Origin: Gerris lacustris
Lineage: Eukaryota; Arthropoda; Insecta; Hemiptera; Gerridae
DNA: 64,000 nt
Assembly: GCA_951217055.1 (NCBI GenBank)
Contig: OX578278.1
Location: 31,447,105-31,511,104, forward strand
Direction: 5' to 3'
Position 1 is the stretch's first letter. Each line of letters starts with the position of its first letter. Of the stretch, positions 50,795-63,478 are shown piece by piece. The position numbers were made by a program, and so were the translations under genes. The notes under the pieces are model-generated. The model saw only the letters and a list, made by a program, of their open reading frames with translations. It was not told the DNA's origin and made no database searches.

Positions 50795-51256
50795 AGATAA
50801 AAAAAATTGGTCCGAGACAACTTAGACAAACTTTCTCATAATACGAGTTCATAATTACTTAGCCCAATGTTTTCCATTTATTAGTATTCAACGGTACATT
50901 TAATTATTATTGAACATGTTATCAAAATGTATCATAAAAATAACTTAACCTCGGCGGGGAATCGAACCCGGCCTCTCTCCGTCCGCATTGAAAGCTATTT
51001 TCTCAGGAACTAGATTTTTCCCGGGAAAACGGCATATATCGTTAGCTTTGTTTTTAAATGGACTACATTTTAGAATTTTTCAAATAAAATCGTCGGGACC
51101 GTTTTCGAGATTTTTTTTTGCGCGTTTCTAGAGAGACGACAGACAGACATTTTTCAAAAACCACTTTTTGAGATTTAGGGGACCTCAAGACGTGTAAATC
51201 CATCAAAATCGAATTTTTGCACCATCTCAATACTTTCTCTTTATATAAGAAAGTAA
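50795..51256. repeat. second copy of the CTTTCTCATA-ended repeat
   Basis: Shares with 5333-5905 the opening TTGGTCCGA..ACAAACTTTCTCATA, the CTCGGCGGGGAAT.GAACCC B-box block, the CTAGATTTTTCCC phrase and the GGGGACCTCAAGACGTGTAAA close. It lacks a central part (about 100 bp) and ends TATAAGAAAGTAAAA. Confidence 0.8.
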
Positions 51257-51554
51257 AATTAAATTTAATAAATTGCTTCTACAGTTGATACAAATTTCCT
51301 ACTGTACTATTAATAATTTGAGAGGTTAACTTTAGCCTCAACCTGATAGCGTTACAATGGAATGATAATAAATTAATGTAAATTCCTACCAGAGCTATTG
51401 AGGGGGAGCCCAGAATTGTAACTGCACCCAATTTAAGGATCAATCTCAAGAGAGTTATTCATGAAGTGATACATAGTTGCATTAGCTAAATTAACTAACT
51501 AACTCCGTGGCGCAAAAGCCCATGGAGGACCTAGGACTGTCAAAGGGTTTATAC

Positions 51555-51775
51555 AACTATATATGTAATGGATGACACGGTGTTAGTGTCGCATTATCAG
51601 CTGATGAAACCTAACAATTGTCATACACGTATATGTAATGGATGACACGGTGTTAGTGTGTCGCGTCATCAGCTGCAGAAACCTAACAATTGTGATACAG
51701 ATATATGTAATGGATGACACGGTGTTAGTGTGTCGCGTCATCAGCTGCAGAAACCTAACAATTGTCATACTGTAA
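51555..51775. repeat. 70-72-bp tandem repeat, three copies
   Basis: Units start ATATGTAATGGATGACACGG at 51561, 51631 and 51703, and continue TGTTAGTGTGTCGCGTCATC then AGCTGCAGAAACCTAACAAT. Related inverted sequence (CGACACACTAAC, CATAACATACATAGTTGTATA, GCGCCACCATCA) is at 60460-60560. Confidence 0.9.
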
Positions 51776-51974
51776 GTTAGTCGCTATACTTCTCATCAGC
51801 TGCAACACATTTATTAAGCGATACTGGGAGAACAATTTAGGGTATACTTGTGTTTAGAAAAACCACCTCTTTGGTGGTTGGAAAAATAACCTCTTTGGTG
51901 GTTGGAAAAACCACCTCTAACTTTTGGGGAGGGCTTCTATTAACAAGTACCAAATTTAGCAATATTTAATGAGC

Positions 51975-52215
51975 GCAGTCGGTTGAAATTAATATAGGAC
52001 CAACATCAACTTTTGGGCCACTTTCGACACAACATCTAAATTTCCTCAAAATCGGACGAACAGATTTTTAGATATGGTGGTTCGCGAGATTGAACGTAGA
52101 CATGTCTCAAACAGTTTTCTGTCAAGTAATCTTTGAAAGCGGAGATATACAAATATTTCGCTCTTTAGAAACATTATTGTGCTTCCGTAAGGTCGGAATC
52201 TGTAGAAATCTAGCT
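51975..52215. repeat. GGGACCA/CTTCCG dispersed repeat, copy 4
   Basis: Contains GAAATTAATATAGGACCAAC, AAAATCGGACGAACAG, GATATGGTGGTTCGCG, GAAAGCGGAGATATAC and TGTGCTTCCGTAAGGTCGGAA. Confidence 0.7.
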
Positions 52216-52711
52216 TGTAAATTAATGTTTTTAACAAAAAAGATTTAATTATTATTAATGATTAATTAAGGTGAAAAACAAAAATCGATATATTCAAAAG
52301 GATAATAATTATTACGAGTATTAATCAAGTTTTTCTAATAAAGAAAATAAAAAATCTAAATAAAGAAGAGTTTTTTTATTGTCGTACTAAACTTGATAGT
52401 ACGCCAATTACGTGAAAAGAAAGAGAACAGCGAATAGAAATTTTTCCTAAACAATATTTTCATTTCACAAACAAAAGAAATCTATCAATAACAATATCGC
52501 TTATTTGGGGGGAAACCGCTAATTTAATAAAAACTTATAATTGTCATTCACAAAGTTAATTTTGAATGCAAACTAAAGTTGTTTTATGTCAGGAAAAACA
52601 AATCAATGGTTCTTTTTATTATTACCTACAGTGCACGAGATAGAGTTCTGTGAATACTAGAATAATCAAATTTATTTTTATTTTTAACGATCTAAACCTA
52701 AAATAAATGGT

Positions 52712-52934
52712 CTCTCCACGTATAAACTGACTAATTTGTTTATTTTATTTTACAAAGCAGCTTTCAGCCTTCATATGGCCATCATCAGTGCCGGAATATG
52801 GAAGAAGTAGAGTTACATTAAATAATTTATATTAACTCTACTTATTCCACAATCCAGCACTGATGATGGCCTGATGAAAGATGAAAGCTGCTTTGTAAAA
52901 TGAAATAAACAAATTAATCAGTTTACGTGGAGAG
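52712..52934. mobile_element. 223-bp foldback element
   Basis: Left arm CTCTCCACGTATAAACTGAC, CAAAGCAGCTTTCAGCCTTCA, GGCCATCATCAGTGC; right arm GCACTGATGATGGCC, GAAAGCTGCTTTGT, CAGTTTACGTGGAGAG. The centre is AT-rich near 52825. Arms are about 85% alike by eye. Confidence 0.8.
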
Positions 52935-53892
52935 GCAATTTATATTATTCATTAAGATGCGACCTCCATAGACGCTCCCATGTATGAGTAAAATACAGGT
53001 ATAATATTCCGGGAAAAACTAAAGTATGGAAACTAATATGGATAAATGGAATTGACAAAGGGATCTGCTAGGCTAGGCCTCACCGCTCCTTATTTCTATT
53101 AATATACAAGCAGTTAGGCCCATGGCAATTGGCTTAATTTTATATTTGGAAAAAAGTAAAATTACATAAGTAAATTAATTTAGATGTCTAGTTAGATAAT
53201 TAATTTAGATAATTTATAGTTAAGATAAGTATGGTTGAATCTAAGCCTCGATGTTATCATAGAGGAAGAAGAGTTTACGAAGAAGTACAAAGTTGACCAA
53301 TTTTTTTACTATAAGAGTGGATGTATTCTAGTTCTAGACCTTCGATTTTAGCAGTATTACACATACCAAGTAAAGAATATTCAACATTAAGTTTCAGGAG
53401 TGAAACTCGGGACATCGCAATTAAAATATCTAAAACTTAATCAAACTACAAGACGAGCTTGTATTATCTGAATGCAGACAATATTAAGAGAATATTAAGC
53501 TACGGCGATGCTATGGAGCGAAATGCAGGGGCAACTGAGCACAATCGTTTTACTAAGTCCATTTAAACAGAAGTTGCTAATTGCGGATATAATCGGCTGA
53601 AATCGTAGGTAATAAGTCAGGGGTATGTTCAACCTCAATCGGGCCTACGGCCGACATAAACGACAATTTGCAATTATATCGATGTTCGACAACGTACCTA
53701 ATTTAGGTACGTTGAGTCCGGAAAGTCTTTGATCGGGAAACGAAAAAACACATTCGTTTTTTTTAAAGCTAACAAATGTTATCAAAATTGACACCCCCAT
53801 CCCTGTGGTTGAGAACTTTAAAATCTTTCATGTTTCAGTATAAAACTACTGCAGCCACCATTATATCATTTGTAAATATAAAGCTATTTTAA

Positions 53893-54026
53893 ATCAAATT
53901 ATAATTATTATTAACAAAGGGAGACAGACAAAGACAATATAGAGGCCCGTGGTTCAAGTCCCCGGCGCGGCGTGGAGTCTATTTTTTTCTGTCTGTCTCC
54001 CTTTGTTAATAATAATTATAATTTTA
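53893..54026. repeat. hairpin of AT-rich arms around a tRNA-like B-box
   Basis: The arms ATTATAATTATTATTAACAA plus GGGAGACAGACA at 53896-53929 are complemented at 53988-54022. The loop holds GAGGCCCGTGGTTCAAGTCC then CCGGCGCGG, with a B-box GGTTCAAGTCC. It lies directly before the element at 54033. Either a SINE piece captured in a foldback or the end of a larger element. Confidence 0.65.
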
Positions 54027-54032
54027 TTTAAA

Positions 54033-54775
54033 CTAGGCATCGCGTGGCTCTATTGAAGCGAGCGTATTGCAATGAAATACTGAATATTGAAATTTATTAA
54101 TCATGATGAATGTCATAGTTGAAGATAAGTGGAAGAGGGTTAGTGTAGGGAAGAGTGGGGGTACTCGGTACAAAGCTTTACTTCCTAAACAAACCTATAC
54201 GACTATAACAATCTTCACCACCCGCGGTAGCTTTTAAACAATTATTATAAATGTATCTCGTCGCTACGCAAAGAATTTTGCTTGTATCAAGTTGAAATTT
54301 TGCATACCTGTTTCAATTGTGCATTAGATGGTGTATATGAAGTTTTATTAAAATCGATACGTTAGAACGTAAGATATCGGTAAAAAGGTTGTTTTCTCTA
54401 TTATAAACGTTTAGGTCCGCTTTAATAGTTTTAGCGATCTTTATTAAGTCATAGCGGTGTCGCTGTTGGTTTTAGTAAAAAATGTTATTTGTAAATAATG
54501 TTCGTCTCATCGAATAGATGATGATAGAATCTTTTCCCGTCCTGAAATTCCAATTTAATTTTTGTACCTCTCGTTTACGCGAACTCTTGGACGGATCACG
54601 CTGTCCAACGAACTTAGCCTGAGTATTAGTAAGAGGAACATGTATACCAAATTTCAACTAAATCGGTCAACTTTTACTCAAGTTATCGTCACACGCGTAA
54701 ACGTTACTGACAGACAGACAAGATGCATATCTCGTTGAATGTAAGAAGCTCGCTTACGCTCGCTTCAATTAAAAT
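54033..54775. mobile_element. ~740-bp dispersed element, GAAGCGAGCG ends
   Basis: Opens ACTAGGCATCGCGTGGCTCT then ATTGAAGCGAGCGTA, and closes TTACGCTCGCTTCAAT, so the ends are inverted. The interior has a strongly conserved block (TTCGTTGGACAGCGTGATCC when read in the other strand, ACTTGAGTAAAAGTTG, AGACAGACAAGATGCATATCTCGTTGAATG). Copies: 62747-63478 (inverted), 57790-58460 (decayed) and a core fragment at 48835-49130. The small minus-strand frame at 54472-54657 is part of the repeat. Confidence 0.8.
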
Positions 54776-55654
54776 TTAAACTTTCCGTAGTATGAATACT
54801 ACCTAAAACTTAAAAATGAAATTTATAAAACTATTGTTACCACCGTTGTTTTATGAGTTAACATAAAAAACAGTGTTGCCAATTAAAAAAAAATTATTAC
54901 TATTAACCATTACTTCTTATTTAAGATTGATAAATTTGCTGGAAACGTAAAATGTATTGTGTTTTCATTAAAAGACGTAAGACTGCGAATATATAGTTAG
55001 AAGTAAGTGATTAAAAAGTTGTTACACGCTGATATTCAGTCACAGGTGGAGTATTATTTTATGTGTAAGTTCAACAATAAGCTTGCCACTAATATTTCAT
55101 GTATTAATACAAAAAAAATAAACATTTCTGCCAGAATTATTCCATTTGTGAATTAAACAAATTATCGCCACTATTTATATTTACTTCTTTAAGACAGAGA
55201 TAGATAAATGTTCTGCATATTTCACTATGTATTCATTAAAAGACATAAGTCTACGAATACATAGTTCAATCACAGGTGGAGTCTAAACACGTCCAAAACT
55301 ATTTCACACACGTAAGTCGTAATTATTCATCGTTAGTTTATTGGTATTGGCTGTGGTCCACACAGAATCATTCTACCCTCAGTCAGTTTGGTATTTTAAT
55401 ATTTTCTTTCTCTAGTTGTCTCCTTGAACAGGCTACTCTGGCAGTATTCCCACCTGACCCCCTAGGGCAGCTCCCCCCCCCCCCCCCGCGTCACAATCAG
55501 TACTACACAAAATATCCTTTTGTTGTCTCTTCCTTCCTTATTTTCACCGACCAAGGACAAAATTGACGCGACGTAAAAATAGATTAATATAGAGGTCGCT
55601 AATTTCTCTTTTTAAAACATCTAATTTGAATACTAAGTTATCTAATTTGATATT

Positions 55655-55657
<3 letters not shown>

Positions 55658-55723
<66 letters not shown>
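55658..55723. repeat. (AT)n microsatellite
   Basis: About 65 bases of AT dinucleotides in an AT-rich stretch upstream of the gene. Confidence 0.95.
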
Positions 55724-55730
<7 letters not shown>

Positions 55731-56107
55731 TTTGATTTGACAATACAATTTATTTATTAAAAAAAAATCATTTTTAAAACCCATTTAAGTATAAATATTA
55801 AGTGAATTAATTTGACAATTCAAATAATTAAGTGAATTATTTTGTTAATTCAATGACAAGGGAATAATTTCACTCGTAAAAAAAGAGTTCGTTTGTTAAA
55901 ACCCTAGAATACTAACCACACTTTCTTGGCGCTCAACACTAACCTTCGTAATTTTTACGAGGATTGTATTAGGACGTTATGTTATTGCTTTTTAATTGTC
56001 TGATGTTTTATTTTTTTTATTATTATTATTATTATTATTTACTTATTAATGATAGCATAGCATTATGCCATAAAAAAAATTAAGAGGTGAATCATGAAGA
56101 GTTGTCT

Positions 56108-56140
56108 ATTTGACACCTAGTCAATGACTAGGTGTCAAAT
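56108..56140. repeat. 33-bp perfect palindrome ATTTGACACCTAGTCA
   Basis: Two 16-base arms around a single central A, in AT-rich sequence. The CTAGTCA/TGACTAG ends recur in the palindrome at 58694-58735. Confidence 0.85.
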
Positions 56141-57789
56141 TGATTAAGGCTCAAAACAATGATTAATTCTATTTTTTTGTTATTAAGTATTTTTTTTAGA
56201 ATGAACTGAAGTTCATTTCTTAACTAGTAAGTCTAATCACTATCACTTCTTGACTATATTTAATTATTTTGATAAAATTAAAACCAAATCTAAACCAACT
56301 AATATTTAAGTCAAATATACATAGTATTTTCTCAATAAAATGTAGTAGAGAAATTTTACCCTCTTTTTTCCAAGCAAAGAAAGAAGGTTAGCTGCACAAA
56401 AGAAAAAGTAATAAACGATATTTGATATTAAAAAGAAGTTTTCAAAGAAATAATAAGGTTTTCATTCAGGTTCACTTCACCATTTTAATGACGTTAAAAC
56501 TTTAAAGAAAAACTATTGGGGAAAAAAAAAAAAAATAAAAACTATAGTAAGTAATGTTAGTAACTTAATAATGAACACAAGCCATGTTTTTGTTACATTA
56601 TTATAAACAATTTTTACAACTGTTGAAAAATCAATACCTTTATTGTCAAGAGTAAGATTGTATCTGACCAACATTGCGTTGGAACGAATAATTTATAAGA
56701 CAGTAATACCAGTCTATGTAAAATTATCATAGTGAAATTAGTTGAAAGGCGATCTTCGTATATTGTGGTTAGACAATTCAAGATTATTTTAAACTAAGCC
56801 ACCAGGATTGTTTAAGAGTGTACTAATTATCATTATATTTGATTACCACAAAATACCGGTCAAAATTTGTTATTAACGAAGACAAAACTAATCTGTGGAT
56901 TATATTCTTATTGGCGAACTTTTCAGTAAAATACATTGCTATTACCTTTTAACAAATCATTATTAATTTATTACAAATTTACAATTTTACAATTATTATT
57001 ATTACAAATTTATTGATAAGTAAGAGCAATTGTAACAATCAGTACTATTATTTGCTTTTGATTGCGCCTTAATTGTGTGATTCAATATCGAAGTGACTTA
57101 ATATCACTCTTCCCATCCCAATATCCCTCCTTCTTGTTTGACTTAGCCTAATTTCTCTCTATCACAAGTTATTGGCTTTAATAGCTAGGTAAAAAAAAAT
57201 TTAAGAAGATATAATACATGACAAATAAAATAGAAGCTTGAAATTTCATAAAATACGTAAATATCTACAAATAAGCACATCGTCGACGTAACAGTAAAAA
57301 AAAAAATTTCACACTATTTTATCATATATATCTATTTTTTTAAAAAAATTTGTTGGCGCTACAAGAGCTTCCTATTTTTAGTTCAAGCAAACAGTTTGGA
57401 CATTGTCAAGAGCACTTAAAACTCTATAGGTCTGACCTTTCAATCGGTCTGACATTATATTTTTCAAACTGCCCAAGAATGGTTTAGTTAAGCATTTTCT
57501 CGAAATAACATGGAGTATATTTAATTAAATAACACAAACTAGACCACATGAGACTTAAAGTTGTCAAAAGTATCCCGACCTACCTTACGTCCAAACTAAT
57601 TATGGTGATACATTTAATCTTCCTTGCCGGGCAAGGGAGATTCAAGCCACCTCACAACTGAACAGGTTCCTGCAAACTTGCATATTAGCACAAAATAACT
57701 TGTTCTCTCAAGCAAAAGCGGCTTTGTTTCAAGGCAAATCCGAGGACAACCTATCAAACTACACATCTCCCTGATAATTATTTTTATAA

Positions 57790-58460
57790 CTAGGCATCGC
57801 GTGGATCTATCATTGAAGCGAGCGTAATGCAGTAAACATTGAATATTAGTTAATAGTAAATCACAAAGAGTATCATAATTGAAAAGGATGATTAGAATAG
57901 TGGAGTAGTGGAATGGAGGTGCCAGGTGCCTCCCAATATTACCCTATATAATTGTAATCCTTAACCTAAATCGACACAGACCACAGCTTCTTTTAACTGT
58001 TACTATAAATTGATTGCATTATTATACAAAAACTTGGGCTTGAATCTAGTAGAAATGCTGATTTCGTAGTTAATATAAAAAGGTTATAAAAATATATTAG
58101 TTAGAACGTGAGATATTGTTAAAAAAAAAGTTGTTTTCCCTTTTTAAGACGTTTAAACCCGATTTAAAGGATTAAAAAATCTTTATCACATTATAGCTGT
58201 GTCGCTGTTGAATTTCTCTAAAAATATATTGAAGGCATTTGTTACATCGAATCATCTATTCGAAGGTAGAACCTTTTCCCGGTTAAATTTAATGCTCACG
58301 CTAGAGAGGTTGCGCGCGAACTAGCGAGGATATCGTTGCTTACAAACGAACTTAGCCTGAGCATTGGTAAAAGGAACATGTAAACCAAAACTAAATTAGT
58401 AAACTTTTACTCAAGTTATCGTTACGAACCTACTGCTTATAACAGACATAAGAACAGTCA
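57790..58460. mobile_element. decayed copy of the GAAGCGAGCG-ended element
   Basis: Opens ACTAGGCATCGCGTGGATCT then TTGAAGCGAGCGTAATGC. It carries the AAACGAACTTAGCCTGAGCATTGGTAA and TTTTACTCAAGTTATCG blocks, but the closing repeat is missing. Confidence 0.7.
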
Positions 58461-58693
58461 GTGCACATTTTATGATAAAATGTAAATATGATCGTAATTT
58501 TACTTCTGTGAGTTCTTCAATTACTTAGGATAACACCAAAATACAAATTTTACTTAAATGCTCTAGGAAGCTAAAAGTTTGATAAAGCAACATCAATATA
58601 ACAAGAATGCCAAGTATAGGATCAATTTACAACAAAGAATCATATTACCAAATAAAGTAACGCTGTGGGGTCTAAAGAAGATTTAGAATCAGT

Positions 58694-58735
58694 GACTAGG
58701 TAATTTTACACAAAGTTGTGTAAAATCACCTAGTC
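58694..58735. repeat. 42-bp palindrome GACTAGGT..ACCTAGTC
   Basis: GACTAGGTAATTTTACACAA with complement TTGTGTAAAATCACCTAGTC; one mismatch and a 2-base centre. Confidence 0.85.
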
Positions 58736-60044
58736 AAAAGTTCTTAGACCTCTAAGAAAGTTTGATTGAAGATGTCCCAATATAAGGTATGAAATATCAC
58801 GGTTTAACCATTTATTAATGATTATTTATTTTCCCCTGAAGACACCAAATTTTAATAAATTATATATAACAATAAGGGAGCTAAATATATTCATATTTAT
58901 AATTAAATATAAAATGGGTTTAAAGAAGATTATCATTAGCGATTGAGCCCGGCTTTGTAGATTAAAAATTAGCACATGGTATAGAGACGTCTTTCATCAG
59001 TCAATAAAGTTCATTAATTTATTTCCAAATAATGGCGCTGTTCAGTAAACACAATTAGGACGAGTCCAAATGTATATGGATCTGAGAGGTGACTGGGGAA
59101 AGGGGAAGGGAGGGTTTGATAAGGGACAAAGAAGAATAGGCAGCAATAGAGGTCACTAGTATCTGCTATAGAGACTATTGGACCTTCATCAGAAAATGAC
59201 AAGCGCTTACAATCCTCCATCATATTCACCATAAAAAATGTGAAATAGTTCTTACAGGAAATAGCCAAAGGAGAAAACAAAATTTAAAAAATAATAATCT
59301 CTATATGTTCCAAAACAAAAGATGAAGGTCGGAAATAAGCGGGGATGAATGGCATTCTTAACCGGTAACAAGAAATTCAGGTTTTCTCAGGAGATTAAAA
59401 CGGAAGTTACAAACTTATCCCAATCATCTCCAGGCAGGACCAGATCCTACTTCTTCTCATCCAACAGCTTTGTAATTGCTACAAAACATAAAAACATAAT
59501 CGGCAGGTAACTCAGTTCAAAGTTATTCGCAACCTCGCCCGGAGCGCCAATAAAAAAAGGGGTACGGATAAAAAAAAAAGCAGTCTTTAAAACCAGTGCA
59601 GAATAGGTATGCAATCTAAACAAATTCCATTTTGAATACGTAGCTAATACTCTTACTCACGAATAATTAGAGGATTACGCAAGGTATTTTAAAAGTTCAT
59701 AGACATTAAAGGAATATTTCGCTACCTCTTACCATATGCTTGTATTAATCTAGTAAATTGGCATGATGATAGAATAAAAACTTCGTCAAAAGATACATTT
59801 TTAAAAAAAAAAATTAAATTATCAGGATACAAATTCTAAAGACTTCATTAAAATAACGCCTTCATTGCATAATGTATAAAAGAAATATCATGCAACAAAT
59901 CTATTGAGAAGCATTTCTCACCGGAGTTCCTCGGACCACTTGAGTTTCCCGAGAAATTGTGATAAATAGGCTTATTTGATCGAGATTACGTTTTTCTTTT
60001 TAATTCCATATTATTCACAATGTTACTAAAAAATAAATAAATGG

Positions 60045-60400
60045 TGTGTTGCACACGAACTAAACTTTCTCATATTACATAGTAATACTAAATCCAAATA
60101 AATTAAATCCAATTTTTAATTTAATAACTTTATTTGTAAACACATTTAAAAAGTGTTCAACAAATGATAGTTAACACTTCGTCGTTTTAGATATTCAACA
60201 AAATCAGATTTGTTAACATCAATATTTCAGGAACTTGATTTTCCACGGGAAAACCTCTTAAATGATTAGATACTAATTAAAATTCACTACAAAATAGAAT
60301 TTTAAAATTAAAATCGTCGCAAGCCTTTTTGAGAAATAATATTTTTCATGTTTCCAGAGTTTTTGAGGGTAGTTCCCTCAAATTCTATTGTTATAAAAGT
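60045..60400. repeat. partial copy of the CTTTCTCATA-ended repeat
   Basis: Opens CACACGAACTAAACTTTCTCATATTAC and contains the ATTTCAGGAACTTGATTTTCC phrase. The right end is lost in AT-rich sequence. A further right-half fragment is at about 61440-61640 (TAGTTTAGGCTCCAAATACGCGTG, GGGGACCTCAAAACGTCTAAA). Confidence 0.6.
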
Positions 60401-62493
60401 GTCAAGAAAGCAGTGGCGTCTAACTGGTTGACAGCGCCAATTAAAAGGTTTATGCATCTAATGAAGCGACACACTAACTCAGTTTAATCCATAACATACA
60501 TAGTTGTATACGCCCTTTGGCAGGCCTAGGCCCTTAAAGGGCTGTTGCGCCACCATCATATACAGTGTCCGTGAAACGACATTGGAAAGTGAAAGAGAAA
60601 AAGTTGAGACAGAAATTTAAATCCGACTCAGATTTCCCATTCATTCTTCTCAACAGGACTGAAAATGTCGATTAAAATTACTTTTAAGTGATTGTATAAG
60701 CCGACTTTGAACAATAAATTAACTTTTGGTGCTAAGTCTTCTTTTACCATAATTCATATCCATTTGTATTTGTCTTCTTAAGCCCAAGAAATAACATTTG
60801 GCAGGCTTTTTGGTCCAACTCCTGAAATAACTATCTAGAGAAGACGTGAATTAACTTCTGAAGGCGGTTTCAAACATCTTAGAAATCCGAAAGAACTAAT
60901 AAGTGAAAGTATAAGTAAAGAAATTGGCAAAAACTAAAAATAAAACACATTCAGACCATAAACCACAAAAAAGATCATTTGTTTTCTCTTCTGAGACGAA
61001 ACGTTCAACAATCACTCTTACTTGTGGGTTTGGGTAATAAAGGGAAGTGAGTATATTTTCGCTCGAACACTAGACACAAGTCTATATAAGTTCGCGGTCT
61101 ACTGTTGCAGTTGGAAGAAGTAAAAGGAAGGGGGAGAAGGGAGTTTGAAGTAGAAACTGCACTCTTAAGATGGTTCTGCTTTATTAGCGACTTAGCTGCT
61201 TGGGTCACGTCTCCACTCTGACCTACATTGCAAATTTCAACAAAATCCAACACATCAAGTTAATGGTCTATACTCTTCCAAACCAATGCTTCCCCCAGAA
61301 ACCTTAATTTATAAACATTTAAGAAAAGAAGTTGTGCTTCCGAAGCATTGTGGGCGTTCTGAAGAACAAAATTATTTTATGTCTTCGAATTCAATAACTC
61401 CAAGACAATTAACACTTTACTCAAAATCGTCGGAAACGTTTAAAAAACAAGTTTTTCCTAATTTACCTAATCGACATCGGACCAGTAGTTTAGGCTCCAA
61501 ATACGCGTGAAGTCTAAACTACTAGACTGTTAAAGGCAGTTTGAGCAGATATTTATGGATTCAGGGGACCTCAAAACGTCTAAATCCATCAATATCTCAA
61601 AATATAATTTTATTTTCGCGCAATCAAAATATATATTAATATATACTACGTATATTAAAACGAAATATACAAACGAAGGGACACAAAATAACCTGAGCTT
61701 TTTGGCCGAAACCCTACAAGAGATTAAATAATCAGAAATTCTCGGTCGGTTTTCAATCGATTAGACCTAAATCCTATTATAAAACCTACCTTCATCTCCC
61801 TTTTCTAATAATAGCCCGATTAGTTTAAAATAGTTATTACCTCAATAAAAACTATTTTAGGGGCAGAAATAAAAGAAAAAAGATAAAGTTTTGTATCGGT
61901 CACAAACAAGATCTCAAAAGGTCCAGGTGCTTTTAATAGATTTGTATAAGAGCAGCTGCGATGTCGTAAAAGTGCTGCATATCACTTTATTACTTAGGAT
62001 AAAACGGAGAATATTGCTTAAAAAATTTAAGAGTTGCACTTTAGTATTCATTTAAGAAGTAAAGACAGATTTTCAAAACCAGGTATGTACATTCATTTAA
62101 CGTTTTGGAAATATTTTCTTCAAGTCCTTTGAAATCAAATAAATTTAAGTTAGGCTAAGTAAGCTAAGTATTATAGGTAGCTTGATAGGAGAGTTCTAAG
62201 TACTCCTCCTAGTAAAAAAATAAGCTAGTAGTAAGCTCCTAATAGAAATAAGCTCGAAACGCTAAAGTTCAATTTACCATTAAAATGGTAGCATATATTC
62301 GATTTTATCATAACTATGATAGCATTTATTCGACAATGATTCATTACGGTGTTTTTAAAGAAAAAAAATGCAATAAAGTGAGTACGTAGTATACAAAGAG
62401 ATTCTATCATATTTTCAGGAATAATAATGCAGTAAATCCTGGTTATAGTAACTCACTGAGTGTTTTACCAGTATAACGTTGTCATTAAAGTAT

Positions 62494-62742
62494 TTCTTTA
62501 GATTGTTACTCCCCTATTTTTTAAGAATATAAATGACATTGACTAAATAATTATTAAGGGGAAGGCCAAATAATTATTAAGGAACTTTATACATGTTCAG
62601 TCCAATGTACTTTGGGACAAAGGAATATCACACTTCTGTATCTGTAAGGGGAGTGACAATTTAAAGAAGAACATTTCATACACCATCTTTAGATTGTTAC
62701 TCCCCTCAATTTATTTAAAAGGGGATTAACAATCTAAAGAAG
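62494..62742. repeat. cluster of inverted TTTAGATTGTTACTCCCC repeats
   Basis: Direct copies TTTAGATTGTTACTCCCCT near 62499 and 62690; inverted copies AGGGGAGTGACAATTTAAAGA near 62647 and GGGGATTAACAATCTAAAG near 62720. Lies directly before the element at 62747. Confidence 0.75.
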
Positions 62743-62746
62743 TGCC

Positions 62747-63478
62747 GTAATTGAAGCGAGCGCAAGCGAGCTTCTCACATTCAACGAAATATGCATCTTG
62801 TCTGTCTGTCTGTGTATAACCGTTTACGTGTCCGACGATAACTTGAGTAAAAGTTGGCCGATTTAGTTGAAATTTGGTATACACGTTCCTCTTACTAATA
62901 CTCAGGTTAAGTTCGTTGGACAGCGTGATCCGTCCAAGAGTTCGCTCGCGTAAACGCGAGGTTCGAAAATTGGAATTTCAGGACGGGAAAAGATTCTATC
63001 ATCATCTATTTGATGAGACGAACATTTTGTTTAAATAACATTTTTTATTAATACCAACAGCGACACCGCTATGAATTAATAAAGATCGCTAAAACTATTA
63101 AAGCGGCCTAAAAGTTTATAATAGAGAAAACAACCATTTTACCGATATCTTACGTTCTAACGTAACTATTTTAATAAAACTTCATATACACCATCTAATG
63201 CACAATTGAAACACGCATGCAAAATTTCAATTCGATACATGCAGTAGTTTTATTGTAGCGAAGAGACACATTTTATAATAATTGAAAAGGAGATGTGTGG
63301 TTAGAGGAATAGTAAGAATGCAGGGTGGTTCCCTTGCTAATAGCCGCTGTACTACTATCATACCCTATATCTATCAACTCATCATGATTCATGATTATCT
63401 ATTTTTTCAATACTCAATACATATTTATTATTACTATACGCTCGCTTCAATGATAGAGCCACGCGATGCCTAGTTTAT
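62747..63478. mobile_element. inverted copy of the GAAGCGAGCG-ended element
   Basis: Opens TAATTGAAGCGAGCGCAAGCG and closes ACGCTCGCTTCAATGATAGAG then CCACGCGATGCCTAGTTT, the complement of the start of 54033-54775. Base-level agreement with that copy is high over its whole length. Confidence 0.8.
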
